Shown: positions 24,594-33,096 of the stretch, in pieces | How positions within the stretch are numbered: the stretch's first letter is position 1 | Layout: every line of letters begins with the position of its first letter | Assembly: GCF_014646095.1 (NCBI RefSeq) | Contig: NZ_BMMU01000039.1 | Location: 1-60,413 of the forward strand | Length of the DNA: 60,413 nucleotides | Reading direction: 5' to 3' | DNA from: Streptomyces lacrimifluminis | GTDB taxonomy: Bacteria; Actinomycetota; Actinomycetes; Streptomycetales; Streptomycetaceae | Program-made: the position numbers and the translations under genes | The notes under the pieces: model-generated | Databases searched by the model: none | The model's input: only the letters and a program-made list of their open reading frames with translations | Told to the model about the DNA's origin: nothing

Positions 24594-25262
24594 ATGCCCG
24601 ACTTCCCCGCCGCCACCCAGCGCTCCCGCGTCCGCGTACCGCTGCGCTTCCACGACGGCTACAGCGTCGACACCGACCTGGTCACCTTCCATGGCCTGGC
24701 CGACGGTCAGGAACACGTGGCGATGGTCCTCGGTGAACCGGCGCCCGGCACCACCCCGTTGGTCCGGCTGCACTCCGAGTGCCTCACGGGCGACGTCTTC
24801 GGCTCGGCCCGCTGCGACTGCGGCCCCCAGCTGCGCGAGGCCGTCGAGCGCATCGCCGAGCGCGGCGGCGTCCTGCTCTATCTCCGCCAGGAGGGCCGGG
24901 GCATCGGCCTCTACAACAAGCTCGACGCGTACGCCCTCCAGGACGAGGGCCTCGACACCTACGCCGCGAACGCCGCGCTGGGCCTCCCGGAGGACGCCCG
25001 CGACTACACGGCGGCGGCCCAGATGCTCCAGGCCCTGGGGATCACCTCGGTGGACCTGCTCTCCAACAACCCGGACAAGGCCAACCAGCTCCGGGCCCTG
25101 GGCACGGACGTCCACGACCGCGTCCCCACCGGCGTGTTCACCACCCCGGCCAACGTCCGCTACCTCCGCGCGAAGGTCCTGCAGACCCACCACACGCTGC
25201 CGCTGGGCGAGTTGGGCGGCGTCGGCGGGCACACCGGCCTCACGGAGCTGAGCGTCGGCTGA
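24594..25262 (+). CDS. ribA: GTP cyclohydrolase II
   Basis: This 222-residue protein matches stand-alone RibA. The zinc cysteines are in HSECLTGDVFGSARCDCG (C63, C74, C76), followed by LRQEGRGIGLYNKLDAYALQ. Tyr113 aligns with E. coli Tyr105; a Met at this place in some Streptomyces paralogues changes the product. A normal diaminopyrimidine product is therefore expected. With the RibD-like fusion it would supply the first riboflavin steps, or a pyrimidine for a specialised metabolite. The leader holds a palindrome and a MarR-like operator. Confidence 0.92.
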   Translation: MPDFPAATQRSRVRVPLRFHDGYSVDTDLVTFHGLADGQEHVAMVLGEPAPGTTPLVRLHSECLTGDVFGSARCDCGPQLREAVERIAERGGVLLYLRQEGRGIGLYNKLDAYALQDEGLDTYAANAALGLPEDARDYTAAAQMLQALGITSVDLLSNNPDKANQLRALGTDVHDRVPTGVFTTPANVRYLRAKVLQTHHTLPLGELGGVGGHTGLTELSVG

Positions 25263-25370
25263 CGCGTCCGCCAGGGCTGTCACGCGACGGTGGCAGGCGG
25301 CTGAAGAGACTCGTCCAGGCGCGGTCCGCAGGAACGGTTGGATTGCCGCCCGACCGGATACTCGGGCGGC

Positions 25371-26450
25371 ATGCCACGCATACTGAGACGCCAAGGACAC
25401 GACGACGAGCCCGACGGACACGGCGGGCACGACACGGCCGACCGGACGGCCGAGAGGGCTCGGGCACCCGAGGCCGGACCGACCGAACAGGTGGAGCGGC
25501 AGTCACCCGACACCCCCACCGACCTGCCCAAAAGCTCCTGGTGGGCGGTACTGAAAGGCACCGCGAAGGAGTTCAAGAAGGACGAGCTGACCGACCGGGC
25601 CGCCGCGCTGACCTACTACGGGATCCTGGCGCTGTTCCCTGCCCTGCTGGTGCTGATCTCGATGCTCGGGATCATGGGACGGTCGACGACACAGCGGGTC
25701 CTGGACAACATCCAGGACCTGGCCCCCGGCGCGGTGCGGGACGTCCTGCGCAACATGGTGCAGCAGATGCAGGGCACCGCCGGAATCGGCTCGGTCCTGG
25801 CCGTCGTGGGTCTGGTGCTCGCGGTGTGGTCGGCCTCCGGTTATGTCGCCGCGTTCATCAGGAGCGCCAACGCGGTCTACGACATCCCGGAGGGCCGCCC
25901 GGTGTGGAAGGTGCTGCCCGTCCGCGTCGGCCTGACGGTGGTTCTGATGGTCCTGGCCGTGGTCAGCGCCATGATCGTCGTGTTCACCGGCGGCCTCGCC
26001 GAGAAGGTCGGGAGCGCGCTGGGAATCGGCGACACGGCACTCACGGTGTGGTCCATCGCGAAGTGGCCGGTGCTGGTGGTCCTGGTCACGATCATGATCG
26101 CGATCCTGTACTGGGCGACACCGAACGCGAAGATCCGCGGATTCCGCTGGATCACGCCGGGCAGTTTCCTGGCGCTGCTGATCTGGATGGCCGCCTCCGC
26201 CGGGTTCGCCGTGTACCTGGCCAACTTCGCCTCGTACAACAAGACGTACGGCACCTTCGCCGGCGTGATCATCTTCCTGGTGTGGCTGTGGATCACGAAT
26301 CTGGCGATCCTGCTGGGCCTGGAGTGCGACGCGGAACTCGCCCGCCAGCGGGCCGTCGCGGGCGGCCACCCGGCCGACGAGGAGCCCTACGTACGGCCGC
26401 GGGACACCCGGAAGTGGGACGCGGAGGACCGCCGACGCTTCGAGTCCTGA
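25371..26450 (+). CDS. YihY/BrkB-family integral membrane protein
   Basis: This 359-residue protein has about six membrane segments and the family text TDRAAALTYYGILALFPALL near residue 75, plus IFLVWLWITNLAILLG near the end. The N-terminal 60 residues are hydrophilic and Asp/Glu/Arg-rich. The family's molecular function is not settled. ATG 25371 was preferred over ATG 25338. It precedes the holin/DUF3618/DUF4235 group on the same strand, about 170 bases away. Confidence 0.87.
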   Translation: MPRILRRQGHDDEPDGHGGHDTADRTAERARAPEAGPTEQVERQSPDTPTDLPKSSWWAVLKGTAKEFKKDELTDRAAALTYYGILALFPALLVLISMLGIMGRSTTQRVLDNIQDLAPGAVRDVLRNMVQQMQGTAGIGSVLAVVGLVLAVWSASGYVAAFIRSANAVYDIPEGRPVWKVLPVRVGLTVVLMVLAVVSAMIVVFTGGLAEKVGSALGIGDTALTVWSIAKWPVLVVLVTIMIAILYWATPNAKIRGFRWITPGSFLALLIWMAASAGFAVYLANFASYNKTYGTFAGVIIFLVWLWITNLAILLGLECDAELARQRAVAGGHPADEEPYVRPRDTRKWDAEDRRRFES

Positions 26451-26618
26451 GCCGGCCGAGCGGCGCGTGATCCGCCGGGGTGACACGGCGATGCGGGGGT
26501 ACTCGCACAGCCTACGGATCCGACAAACGCGCAGGGCAGGGTCGTACGGGTGTCAACGAACGCCGGCCGGGCCTGCCACGCACACCGACGAACGCCGACG
26601 AAGGACGGGTGAGCACCC

Positions 26619-27038
26619 ATGACAACACAGGGCTCCCACCGAACGGACAGCGGAGCGCAGGAACCGGTGGGCGACCTGGTCCAGCGTGCCTCGCAGCAGT
26701 TGTCACAGCTGGTCCGCGACGAGATGCGGCTGGCGCAGGCGGAGATGACCGAGAAGGGCAGGCGGTACGGCAAGGGCGGTGGCCTGTTCGGCGGTGCCGG
26801 CGTGCTGGGTGTGCTCACGCTGCAGGCACTGGTGGCCACCGTGATCGCCGCCCTGTCGCTCGCCGTGGACGTGTGGGTGGCGGCGCTGATCGTCACCGGC
26901 GTCCTGGCCGTGGTCACCGCGGTGATGGCGGCGCTCGGCAAGAAGCAGTTCAGCAAGGCTTCCCCGCCCACGCCCGAGCGGACGGTGGACAGCGTCAAGG
27001 CCGATGTGGCCACGATCAAGGAGAGTGCACAGCGATGA
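26619..27038 (+). CDS. Phage-holin-like membrane protein (Holin-X/DUF1469 type)
   Basis: This 139-residue protein has an N-terminal amphipathic segment (VQRASQQLSQLVRDEMRLAQ) and two membrane helices at about residues 60-105. That is the usual layout of actinobacterial Holin-X proteins, which are chromosomal and not phage lysis genes. It overlaps the next gene by ATGA, so translation is coupled. Confidence 0.85.
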   Translation: MTTQGSHRTDSGAQEPVGDLVQRASQQLSQLVRDEMRLAQAEMTEKGRRYGKGGGLFGGAGVLGVLTLQALVATVIAALSLAVDVWVAALIVTGVLAVVTAVMAALGKKQFSKASPPTPERTVDSVKADVATIKESAQR

Positions 27039-27502
27039 ACGAGGACAAGTCGCAGCCGGGTGCCGAGGCGGCACCGTCCCCCGAGGAACTGCGGATGCGG
27101 GTGGCGGCGACCCGTGAGGAACTCGGCGTGACGGTCGAGGCGCTCGCGGCGAAGGCCGATGTCAAGGCCCGGGCCCAGGAGAAGACGACGGCCGTCAAGC
27201 AGCAGGTCGCCGAGAAGACCGCCCAGGTCGGCGCCCAGCTTCGGGACAAGGCGACGACCGCGGCCCACGCGGTGCAGGACAGGACCCCCGAGCCGGTGCG
27301 CGCCAAGGCCGCCGCGGCTACCGGGCAGGTCCACGAGAAGGCCGTGCACGTCGCCGAACTGGCCCGGGACAAGACCCCGGAGCCGGTACGGGAGAAGGCC
27401 GGCCAGGGCATGCGGGCGGCCCGCGACAATCGTGTCCCGCTGCTCGCCGTCGGGGTGATCGTCGCGCTGCTCATGGTCCGCCGGTCGAGGAGGAACCGAT
27501 GA
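27035..27502 (+). CDS. DUF3618-family protein
   Basis: This 155-residue protein starts with the DUF3618 motif (LRMRVAATREELGVTVEALA). A long Ala/Lys/Glu helical region contains DRTPEPVRAKA and DKTPEPVREKA as internal repeats, and a single membrane helix precedes RRSRRNR at the end. The function is unknown. It overlaps its neighbours by four bases on both sides. This gene order is common in Streptomyces. Confidence 0.85.
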   Translation: MNEDKSQPGAEAAPSPEELRMRVAATREELGVTVEALAAKADVKARAQEKTTAVKQQVAEKTAQVGAQLRDKATTAAHAVQDRTPEPVRAKAAAATGQVHEKAVHVAELARDKTPEPVREKAGQGMRAARDNRVPLLAVGVIVALLMVRRSRRNR

Positions 27503-27765
27503 AGACCTCGAAGGCCGCCTACAAGCCGGTCGGCATGGCGATGGGCATCCTCGGTGGTCTGCTGGCCGGGGCGGTGTTCAAGCAGGCCTGGAAGCGGCTC
27601 GCGCACGAGGACGAGGCCCCCGACGCCACGGACGAGTTCCGCAGCTGGCGCGAGGTGCTCGGGGCAGCCGTCGTGCAGGGAGCGATCTTCGCCGGGGTCA
27701 GGGCCGCTGTCGACCGCGGCGGCGCCACCGCCATCCGGCGCCTGACGGGTACCTGGCCGGGCTGA
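27499..27765 (+). CDS. DUF4235-family small membrane protein
   Basis: This 88-residue protein has two hydrophobic stretches (GMAMGILGGLLAGAVF and LGAAVVQGAIFAGVRAAV) that form a hairpin-like membrane protein. It is the last gene of a three-gene operon with ATGA overlaps. The operon ends in the strong hairpin at 27783-27816. Confidence 0.83.
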   Translation: MKTSKAAYKPVGMAMGILGGLLAGAVFKQAWKRLAHEDEAPDATDEFRSWREVLGAAVVQGAIFAGVRAAVDRGGATAIRRLTGTWPG

Positions 27766-27782
27766 GCGAACTCGGGACAACG

Positions 27783-27816
27783 ACTGGGCCGCGCGGCGTG
27801 TGCCGCGCGGCCCAGT
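27783..27816. terminator. Bidirectional terminator between DUF4235 and cold-shock gene
   Basis: CTGGGCCGCGCGGC (27784-27797) pairs exactly with 27802-27815 around a GTGT loop, and one more A-T pair extends the stem to 15. It lies between two convergent genes. Confidence 0.85.
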
Positions 27817-27833
27817 ACGTTCACCGAAGAAAA

Positions 27834-28037
27834 TCAGGCGGTGGTGATGTTCTCCGCCTGGGGGCCCTTCTGGCCCTGGACGACGTCGAACGTCACGGCC
27901 TGGCCCTCCTGGAGCTCACGGAAGCCCGAGGAGTTGATCGCGGAGTAGTGCGCGAAGACGTCCGGGCCGCCGCCGTCCTGGGCGATGAAGCCGAAGCCCT
28001 TCTCCGCGTTGAACCACTTCACAGTTCCAGTTGCCAC
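27834..28037 (-). CDS. Cold-shock protein
   Basis: This 67-residue OB-fold protein has the RNP1 motif KGFGFI and RNP2 motif VFAHY, with WFNAEKG at the N-terminus. It binds single-stranded RNA and DNA. GTG 28037 is preferred because GGAAGG lies seven bases upstream and the length equals that of the second cold-shock gene at 32436-32639; ATG 28043 is the alternative. The leader (28044-28130) can form a CGTCTGCC/GGCAGACG hairpin, in line with leader-based control of cold-shock genes. Confidence 0.95.
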   Translation of the reverse strand: MATGTVKWFNAEKGFGFIAQDGGGPDVFAHYSAINSSGFRELQEGQAVTFDVVQGQKGPQAENITTA

Positions 28038-28281
28038 AGTCATGCCTTCCAGTCGATGAAACGTCTGCCCCTTCGTGAGGCAGACGGAGGTGATCGCCCT
28101 GGTCCCTGCGGCACAGCACAGCAAAGCGCCCACACCAAAGGCGTGGGCAAGGGGAAATCCGAACCACGACAGCTCCCACAGACGCTACCCGTCCGCACGC
28201 GCCATCACCACAAAAAACGCCGCTCAGTATTCCGGCCATGCTCGTGGGTGATGGCCCGCCGACCCGGCGGGCACGCTCACT

Positions 28282-28620
28282 TCAGGTCGTTGTCGATGGT
28301 TTGGACGATTTGTCGGTGCGACGGTACTCGGCGTTGATGCGCTGGGCTTCTTCCAGCTGGTCCTCAAGGATGATGATCCGGCAGGCGGCGTCGATCGGGG
28401 TGCCTCGGTCGACGAGCTCACGTGCGCGCGCCGCAATGCGCAGTTGGTAGCGGGAGTAGCGGCGGTGTCCGCCCTCGGAGCGCAGCGGCGTGATCAGTCG
28501 CGCTTCGCCGAGGGCCCGCAGGAAACCGGGAGTGGTACCGAGCATCTCGGCGGCCCGGCCCATCGTGTAGGCGGGGTAGTCGTCGTCGTCAAGACGGCCC
28601 AGCGACTCGTCTGCTGTCAT
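28282..28620 (-). CDS. MerR-like small DNA-binding protein
   Basis: This 112-residue protein has a single MerR-type winged helix (YTMGRAAEMLGTTPGFLRAL, then HRRYSRYQLRIAARARELVD) and a short coiled-coil tail. It has no effector domain. Such small MerR-like proteins in Streptomyces act as DNA-binding regulators. ATG 28620 follows GAGAGGTGAG. It is upstream of the cold-shock gene on the same strand, 240 bases away. Confidence 0.85.
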   Translation of the reverse strand: MTADESLGRLDDDDYPAYTMGRAAEMLGTTPGFLRALGEARLITPLRSEGGHRRYSRYQLRIAARARELVDRGTPIDAACRIIILEDQLEEAQRINAEYRRTDKSSKPSTTT

Positions 28621-28646
28621 CTCACCTCTCTCATGGAACGCGTCGA

Positions 28647-28679
28647 GGGGCCTTGGTGCCGTAACGGCACCAAGGCCCC
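28647..28679. repeat. Perfect 15-bp hairpin upstream of the MerR-like gene
   Basis: GGGGCCTTGGTGCCG and CGGCACCAAGGCCCC pair exactly around a TAA loop. It lies 27 bases upstream of the start codon on the minus strand, between any promoter and the ribosome site. There is no T-run after it, so it may be an operator or an attenuating leader structure. Confidence 0.6.
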
Positions 28680-28918
28680 GAAGGAACTGCAAACACCATC
28701 TGCCGGCCCTACTGCTGCACCGGCCTACTTTTTCCGCACTGCCGTCCGATAACGCCGACGGGGGCGCGGGGATCGCGGATTTACGACCGGAGACCACCTA
28801 CCTATCGATGTCCTGCGGTACCCGGGCTCAGACTCCGCCCGGGCGATCCTGATGGCGCTCGACTCCTCCGTTCTTTCCCTCTGAACCAACAACAACCTAT
28901 CGAACAGGTACTGCGAAC

Positions 28919-28981
28919 TGCTGGTACTGCTGGTACTGCTGGTACTGCTGGTACTGCTGGTACTGCTGGTACTGCTGGTAC
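28919..28981. repeat. Seven perfect copies of a 9-bp tandem repeat
   Basis: TGCTGGTAC is repeated seven times without change (63 bases), with a decayed half copy before it. It is in a 716-base non-coding gap (28621-29336) between divergent genes. The gap also holds the hairpin at 28647-28679; I recognise nothing else in it. Confidence 0.9.
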
Positions 28982-29336
28982 TACCACCGCGTCAACCGCG
29001 GCCCTGCTCACGGCGGCCCCTGATCACTGCGGGCCACCCGGTCCGGTCGTCAGTTCCGTCGCCGTCCTGCACATGCCTGGCTTCGAAACTCCACCACCGC
29101 ACCGTCCTACGTGTACTGCCGCCCGGCAGTTCGTGTCTGCCAGGGCCTCGCTGCTGATCTCGTCTACGAGAGAAACAATAATGATCCGAGCCACCAATGT
29201 CTACTCCGGCAAGCATAGATTTTGGCGAGCTGGACGATGAGGTAATCCTCCTGGGCCGGTCTGCGGACGCCGCCCGTCCCGACAGGGACACCACCGCCCC
29301 AGCCGCCGGACGTGCCGTTGCATAGAATCCGGTGTC

Positions 29337-29696
29337 ATGCCGAAGCCTGACGACCTGATCGTTGACATCGCCGCCCTTGTGGAATCCGGGCGGAGCAACC
29401 AGATGTCCCTGACCGTGGTCACCGGTGGTGCTGTCATCACCGGTCGACTGGCGCCCGAAGCCGTGTGGCGGCAGAGGGTGTCGGAGGTCCTGACGGACTC
29501 CGCCCAACTGGGGGACTTCTCCGCCGTCTTCAAGACCCCCGCCAAGAGGGACGGGCCGCCCACGCATCTGCACTTCCACGTGGCCCGCATCCTGCAGGGC
29601 ACGGTGGGGATCCCGGAGACGGGCGGGATGTACCGCATCGCCATCGAGGACGTCAGCGCCTGGACCGTGGGCGACTTCCGCTACTCGGACCACTGA
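29337..29696 (+). CDS. Hypothetical protein, possibly GvpU-like
   Basis: This 119-residue protein has a beta-rich N-terminal part (MSLTVVTGGAVITGRLAPEA) that resembles the gas-vesicle accessory family GvpU, but the similarity is only at the level of pattern. No other gas-vesicle gene is in the window. TAGAAT at 29323-29328 would place the transcription start within a few bases of the ATG, so the mRNA may be nearly leaderless. Confidence 0.65.
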   Translation: MPKPDDLIVDIAALVESGRSNQMSLTVVTGGAVITGRLAPEAVWRQRVSEVLTDSAQLGDFSAVFKTPAKRDGPPTHLHFHVARILQGTVGIPETGGMYRIAIEDVSAWTVGDFRYSDH

Positions 29697-29745
29697 TATC
29701 CACCGACCGTCGACCCACCGCCGCGTCTGAACGGCACGGCACGCA

Positions 29746-29783
29746 CTGAGGGCCCTACCGGCGCGCGCCGGTAGGGCCCTCAG
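29746..29783. terminator. 19-bp perfect palindrome, bidirectional terminator
   Basis: The arms at 29746-29764 and 29765-29783 are exact complements with no spacer. The arm begins CTGAGGGCCCTACC. It lies between the convergent genes ending at 29696 and 29814. Confidence 0.85.
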
Positions 29784-29813
29784 TTGCTTGTCCGGCTCGC
29801 GCCGGCCGGTCGG

Positions 29814-30122
29814 TCAGACGGACACCGGAGTGCCGAGCAGCGCCGAGGCCCGCTCGAACGGGTTCTCGGTCCGCACCGGTTCCGCCGGGGCGACGGTGCC
29901 GCAGGTGAAGCCGAGCCGGGTCATGGCCCGCACCACTTCGCCCGCGCTGAAATCGCGGGGGTCCTGGCGGGTGACGACCTGGCCGACCTGCTTGACGGGG
30001 TAGCGGCGCCGTCCGACGATCACGGTCTCACCGGTGACCGACTCGGGCTTGATGCCCTTCATCGACTCCAGCACACCGCTCTTGGTCAGGTCGAACGGGA
30101 AGCGTGCGATGACACAGCGCAT
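29814..30122 (-). CDS. SCO5918-family protein
   Basis: This 102-residue protein begins MRCVIARFPFDLTKSGVLES. I recognise the text as a conserved Streptomyces protein found beside cold-shock DEAD-box helicase genes. The function is unknown. It is the last gene of a minus-strand group with the CBS protein and the helicase. Confidence 0.75.
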   Translation of the reverse strand: MRCVIARFPFDLTKSGVLESMKGIKPESVTGETVIVGRRRYPVKQVGQVVTRQDPRDFSAGEVVRAMTRLGFTCGTVAPAEPVRTENPFERASALLGTPVSV

Positions 30123-30210
30123 GATGCCTCACAGGGAGAAGGAGAGACGGAGAGACTGAGGTGGAGATGGCGAGCGGACCGCGACACGGGGCCGACCGCC
30201 GTGAAGCGGT

Positions 30211-30537
30211 TCAGCCCGCCAGGCCGAGGACACCCGGGGCGCCGCCGTGTTCGGCGGGCCCACTGCTGTCGGTGATGTCACTCAGGCGGATGCGGTCCGT
30301 GTAGCCGAAGCCGTCCCGGACCGCGGCGAGCCGGGCCTGGGTCACCAGGCCCACGTACTGGCCGTCCTCGTCGCGCAGGACCAGATGCCCCGCCCCGGCG
30401 GCGGCCGTGACGGACAGCGCCACCTCCACGGTCATGTCGTGCCAGACCTGCGGTCCGGTCATGTCCGTGGCGTCGGCCGCCGTGCGGGGCACGGGGTCGG
30501 CGGTTGTCGGGCGGGGCTGCATCTGGACCAGCGGCAA
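30211..30537 (-). CDS. CBS-domain protein
   Basis: This protein of about 108 residues has the C-terminal CBS fold (GHLVLRDEDGQYVGLVTQARL). CBS domains bind adenine nucleotides and regulate partner proteins. I chose TTG 30537 because AGGAGG lies five bases upstream; the next in-frame ATG, at 30522, is too far from that site. It follows the helicase gene after about 46 bases and is probably co-transcribed. Confidence 0.7.
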   Translation of the reverse strand: MPLVQMQPRPTTADPVPRTAADATDMTGPQVWHDMTVEVALSVTAAAGAGHLVLRDEDGQYVGLVTQARLAAVRDGFGYTDRIRLSDITDSSGPAEHGGAPGVLGLAG

Positions 30538-30583
30538 AGAGTGCCTCCTGCGGAGATGGGACGGCTTCCTGAGCAAGAAGGTG

Positions 30584-32101
30584 CTACGCCGCCGCGGCGA
30601 CGTTGGGCCGGCGTGAGGGCGCGCGGCCGGCCGCCGAGGCGGGGCGACGGCGGCCTCGTGAGGCGGCACCGCGCTTGGGGCGCTCGACCACCGGCGCCTT
30701 GATGACGACCGGGATGCCCGACGGGGTCTGGGCGCCGGTGATGCGGTGCAGGGCCTCTTCGCCGGCGCGGACCTGGGTGGTCTGCGGGACGATGCCGGCC
30801 GCCACCATCAGGCGGGTCATGTCACGGCGCTGGTTCGGGGTGACCAGGGTGACGACGCTGCCGGACTCACCGGCGCGGGCGGTCCGGCCGCCGCGGTGGA
30901 GGTAGTCCTTGTGGTCGGTCGGCGGGTCGACGTTGACGACGAGGTCGAGGTTGTCGACGTGGATGCCGCGCGCCGCGACGTTGGTCGCCACCAGCACGTT
31001 GACGTGCCCGCTCTTGAACTGCGTCAGGGTGCGGGTGCGCTGCGGCTGCGACTTCCCGCCGTGCAGCGCGGCGGCCCGTACCCCACTGTTCAGGAGCTGC
31101 TCGGTGAGGCGGTCGACGGCGTGCTTGGTGTCGAGGAACATGATCACGCGACCGTCGCGGGCCGCGATCTCGACGGTGGCCGAGTGCTTGTCGGCGCCGT
31201 GGACCTGCAGCACGTGGTGCTCCATCGTCGTGACCGCGCCGGCCGAGGGGTCGACGGAGTGCACGACCGGGTCGCTGAGGTAGCGGCGCACGAGCAGGTC
31301 GACGTTGCGGTCGAGGGTCGCGGAGAACAGCATGCGCTGACCCTCGGGACGGACCTGGTCGAGCAGGGCGGTGACCTGCGGCATGAAGCCCATGTCGGCC
31401 ATCTGGTCGGCCTCGTCGAGGACGGTGATGGAGACCTGGTCCAGCCGGCAGTCGCCGCGGTCGATGAGGTCCTTGAGGCGTCCGGGGGTGGCGACGACGA
31501 TCTCGGCTCCGCCGCGCAGCGCGCTGGCCTGCCTGCCGATCGGCATCCCGCCCACCACCGTGGCCAGCCTCAGCCGCACGGCGCGGGCGTACGGGGTGAG
31601 GGCGTCGGTGACCTGCTGCGCCAGCTCACGCGTCGGTACGAGGACCAGGCCCAGCGGCTGCCTGGCCTCGGCGCGCCGCCCGGCCGTACGGGCCAGCAGC
31701 GCCAGCCCGAAGGCGAGGGTCTTGCCGGAGCCGGTGCGCCCGCGGCCCAGTACGTCCCGGCCGGCGAGGGAGTTCGGCAGGGTCGCGGCCTGGATCGGGA
31801 AGGGCACGACCATGCCATGCGTGCCGAGCGCGGTCAGCAATTCCTTGGGCATGTCGAGATCGGCGAAGCCCTCAACGGCGGGAAGCGCGGGGGTGATCGT
31901 CTCGGGGAGAGCGAACTCACCCTGGACCGCTGCGGGTCGACGGCCGTAACCGCCGCCGCCGGAGCGACCCTGCCCACCGGATCGGCCCTGCCCGCCGGAC
32001 CGGCCGGCGGTCGGCGAACCGGATCGGCCACCACTCCGTCCGGAGGCGGCACCACCGTTGCGGGTGCGGGAGAAGCGGTCGTTCGTACGTGTGCGGTTCA
32101 T
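30584..32101 (-). CDS. DEAD-box RNA helicase
   Basis: This 505-residue protein carries the DEAD-box motifs in order: motif I RTGSGKT, PTREL, TPGR, DEAD, SAT, and HRGGRTAR near the end of the RecA2 domain. Motif I has RT in place of the common QT. Gly/Arg/Ser-rich tails at both ends are typical of RNA-binding helicases. Its position between two cold-shock-type genes suggests a role in unwinding mRNA at low temperature. Confidence 0.92.
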   Translation of the reverse strand: MNRTRTNDRFSRTRNGGAASGRSGGRSGSPTAGRSGGQGRSGGQGRSGGGGYGRRPAAVQGEFALPETITPALPAVEGFADLDMPKELLTALGTHGMVVPFPIQAATLPNSLAGRDVLGRGRTGSGKTLAFGLALLARTAGRRAEARQPLGLVLVPTRELAQQVTDALTPYARAVRLRLATVVGGMPIGRQASALRGGAEIVVATPGRLKDLIDRGDCRLDQVSITVLDEADQMADMGFMPQVTALLDQVRPEGQRMLFSATLDRNVDLLVRRYLSDPVVHSVDPSAGAVTTMEHHVLQVHGADKHSATVEIAARDGRVIMFLDTKHAVDRLTEQLLNSGVRAAALHGGKSQPQRTRTLTQFKSGHVNVLVATNVAARGIHVDNLDLVVNVDPPTDHKDYLHRGGRTARAGESGSVVTLVTPNQRRDMTRLMVAAGIVPQTTQVRAGEEALHRITGAQTPSGIPVVIKAPVVERPKRGAASRGRRRPASAAGRAPSRRPNVAAAA

Positions 32102-32435
32102 GCGGAACCTTCCTCGATGCGGCTCACATCTAGGAATTTCCGCAGCGAAGAGCGGCGCGGGAATTGCAAGAATGGGCCGAAAGAATGCGAAAGCGAATCT
32201 GGGCCGGCAGGGAATTCACGCGGGCTCAGGTAATGAATTGGGTGACTCGATACGGAGCGATGTCCGGGGCGTTCTTCCCGCTCGCGGACTCACTCGGAGT
32301 CCGTCGCCTCACACGTGAAGCAACTTGAAGCAGGCGAAGACGGGTGAAGACAGGTGAAACGATTGCGGAAAATGCATGCAGCTGGGGCCCGCACCCCGAG
32401 GGATGCGGGACCCAGCTGCACACTACGCGTCAGCG
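32102..32435. other. Helicase leader and cold-shock terminator
   Basis: The gap of 334 bases holds the terminator-like hairpin TGCAGCTGGG / CCCAGCTGCA at 32377-32386 and 32411-32420, with an inner CCCGCA/TGCGGG pair. The rest (32102-32370) is AT-richer and forms the leader of the helicase gene. No gene is seen. Confidence 0.6.
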
Positions 32436-32639
32436 TCAGACAAGAACGATGTTCTCGGCCGTCGGGCCCTTCTGGCCCTGCGCGATGTCAAAGTTGACCT
32501 TCTGGCCTTCGAGCAGCTCGCGGAAGCCCTGGGCGGAGATGTTCGAGTAGTGGGCGAACACGTCAGGGCCGCCACCATCCTGCTCGATGAATCCGAAACC
32601 CTTTTCCGCGTTGAACCACTTCACGGTACCAGCAGCCAT
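32436..32639 (-). CDS. Cold-shock protein
   Basis: This 67-residue cold-shock protein has WFNAEKGFGFI and DVFAHYSNIS. It is highly similar to the one at 27834-28037. It binds single-stranded nucleic acid. The 120-base AT-richer leader upstream (32640-32760) agrees with leader-based cold control. Confidence 0.95.
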   Translation of the reverse strand: MAAGTVKWFNAEKGFGFIEQDGGGPDVFAHYSNISAQGFRELLEGQKVNFDIAQGQKGPTAENIVLV

Positions 32640-33096
32640 GTCAAATCTCCTTCAGGGGCAGTGATTACGGGTCCACACAACGCAGACTCCGTGTCGCCGC
32701 GATGATTACCCCGTCCGGAAAAAACCGGCATTAAAACTTCGGGAACCACAACTGCAACTTAGATCGACAGTAGCACACTGCGACCGCCGACGAGCGTTGA
32801 ATAACTCTCAGCTATTTATTACGGCAAATAACCTGCCCGTGCGTTCCGTCAATATCTCAGCTTGCGGCCACAGATATTGGGGCGTGTCAGACGGAGGGCC
32901 CGGCCGGCACCCCGCTCCGCCGGCCGACCGACCGCCGACCCGCCCTCGGCCACGGAAGCCGCGCCCACCACCGCGCGGGCCCTCGTCGCACCCGGTACCC
33001 GTTCGTGTCACAGCAGCGCCACTCCGCCCGCACAGCCCCCCACGCACGACGCATGATGCTCCCCCGACTCACGCACCGTCCCTGGGGGAAACCAGC
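32640..33096. other. Divergent intergenic region
   Basis: This 457-base gap lies between the cold-shock gene (minus) and a lipoprotein gene (plus). The AT-rich part at 32,700-32,870 probably contains the cold-shock promoter. I see no gene. Confidence 0.4.

Noticed and set aside
26619..27038. Prophage lysis holin
   Set aside because: It is in the conserved holin-X/DUF3618/DUF4235 operon and no phage genes are nearby.
28919..28981. CRISPR array
   Set aside because: The copies are contiguous with no spacers and no cas genes are present.
28802..29011. A minus-strand frame with repeated PAV residues
   Set aside because: The repeats come from the 9-bp DNA array and the rest of the frame has no domain or ribosome site.
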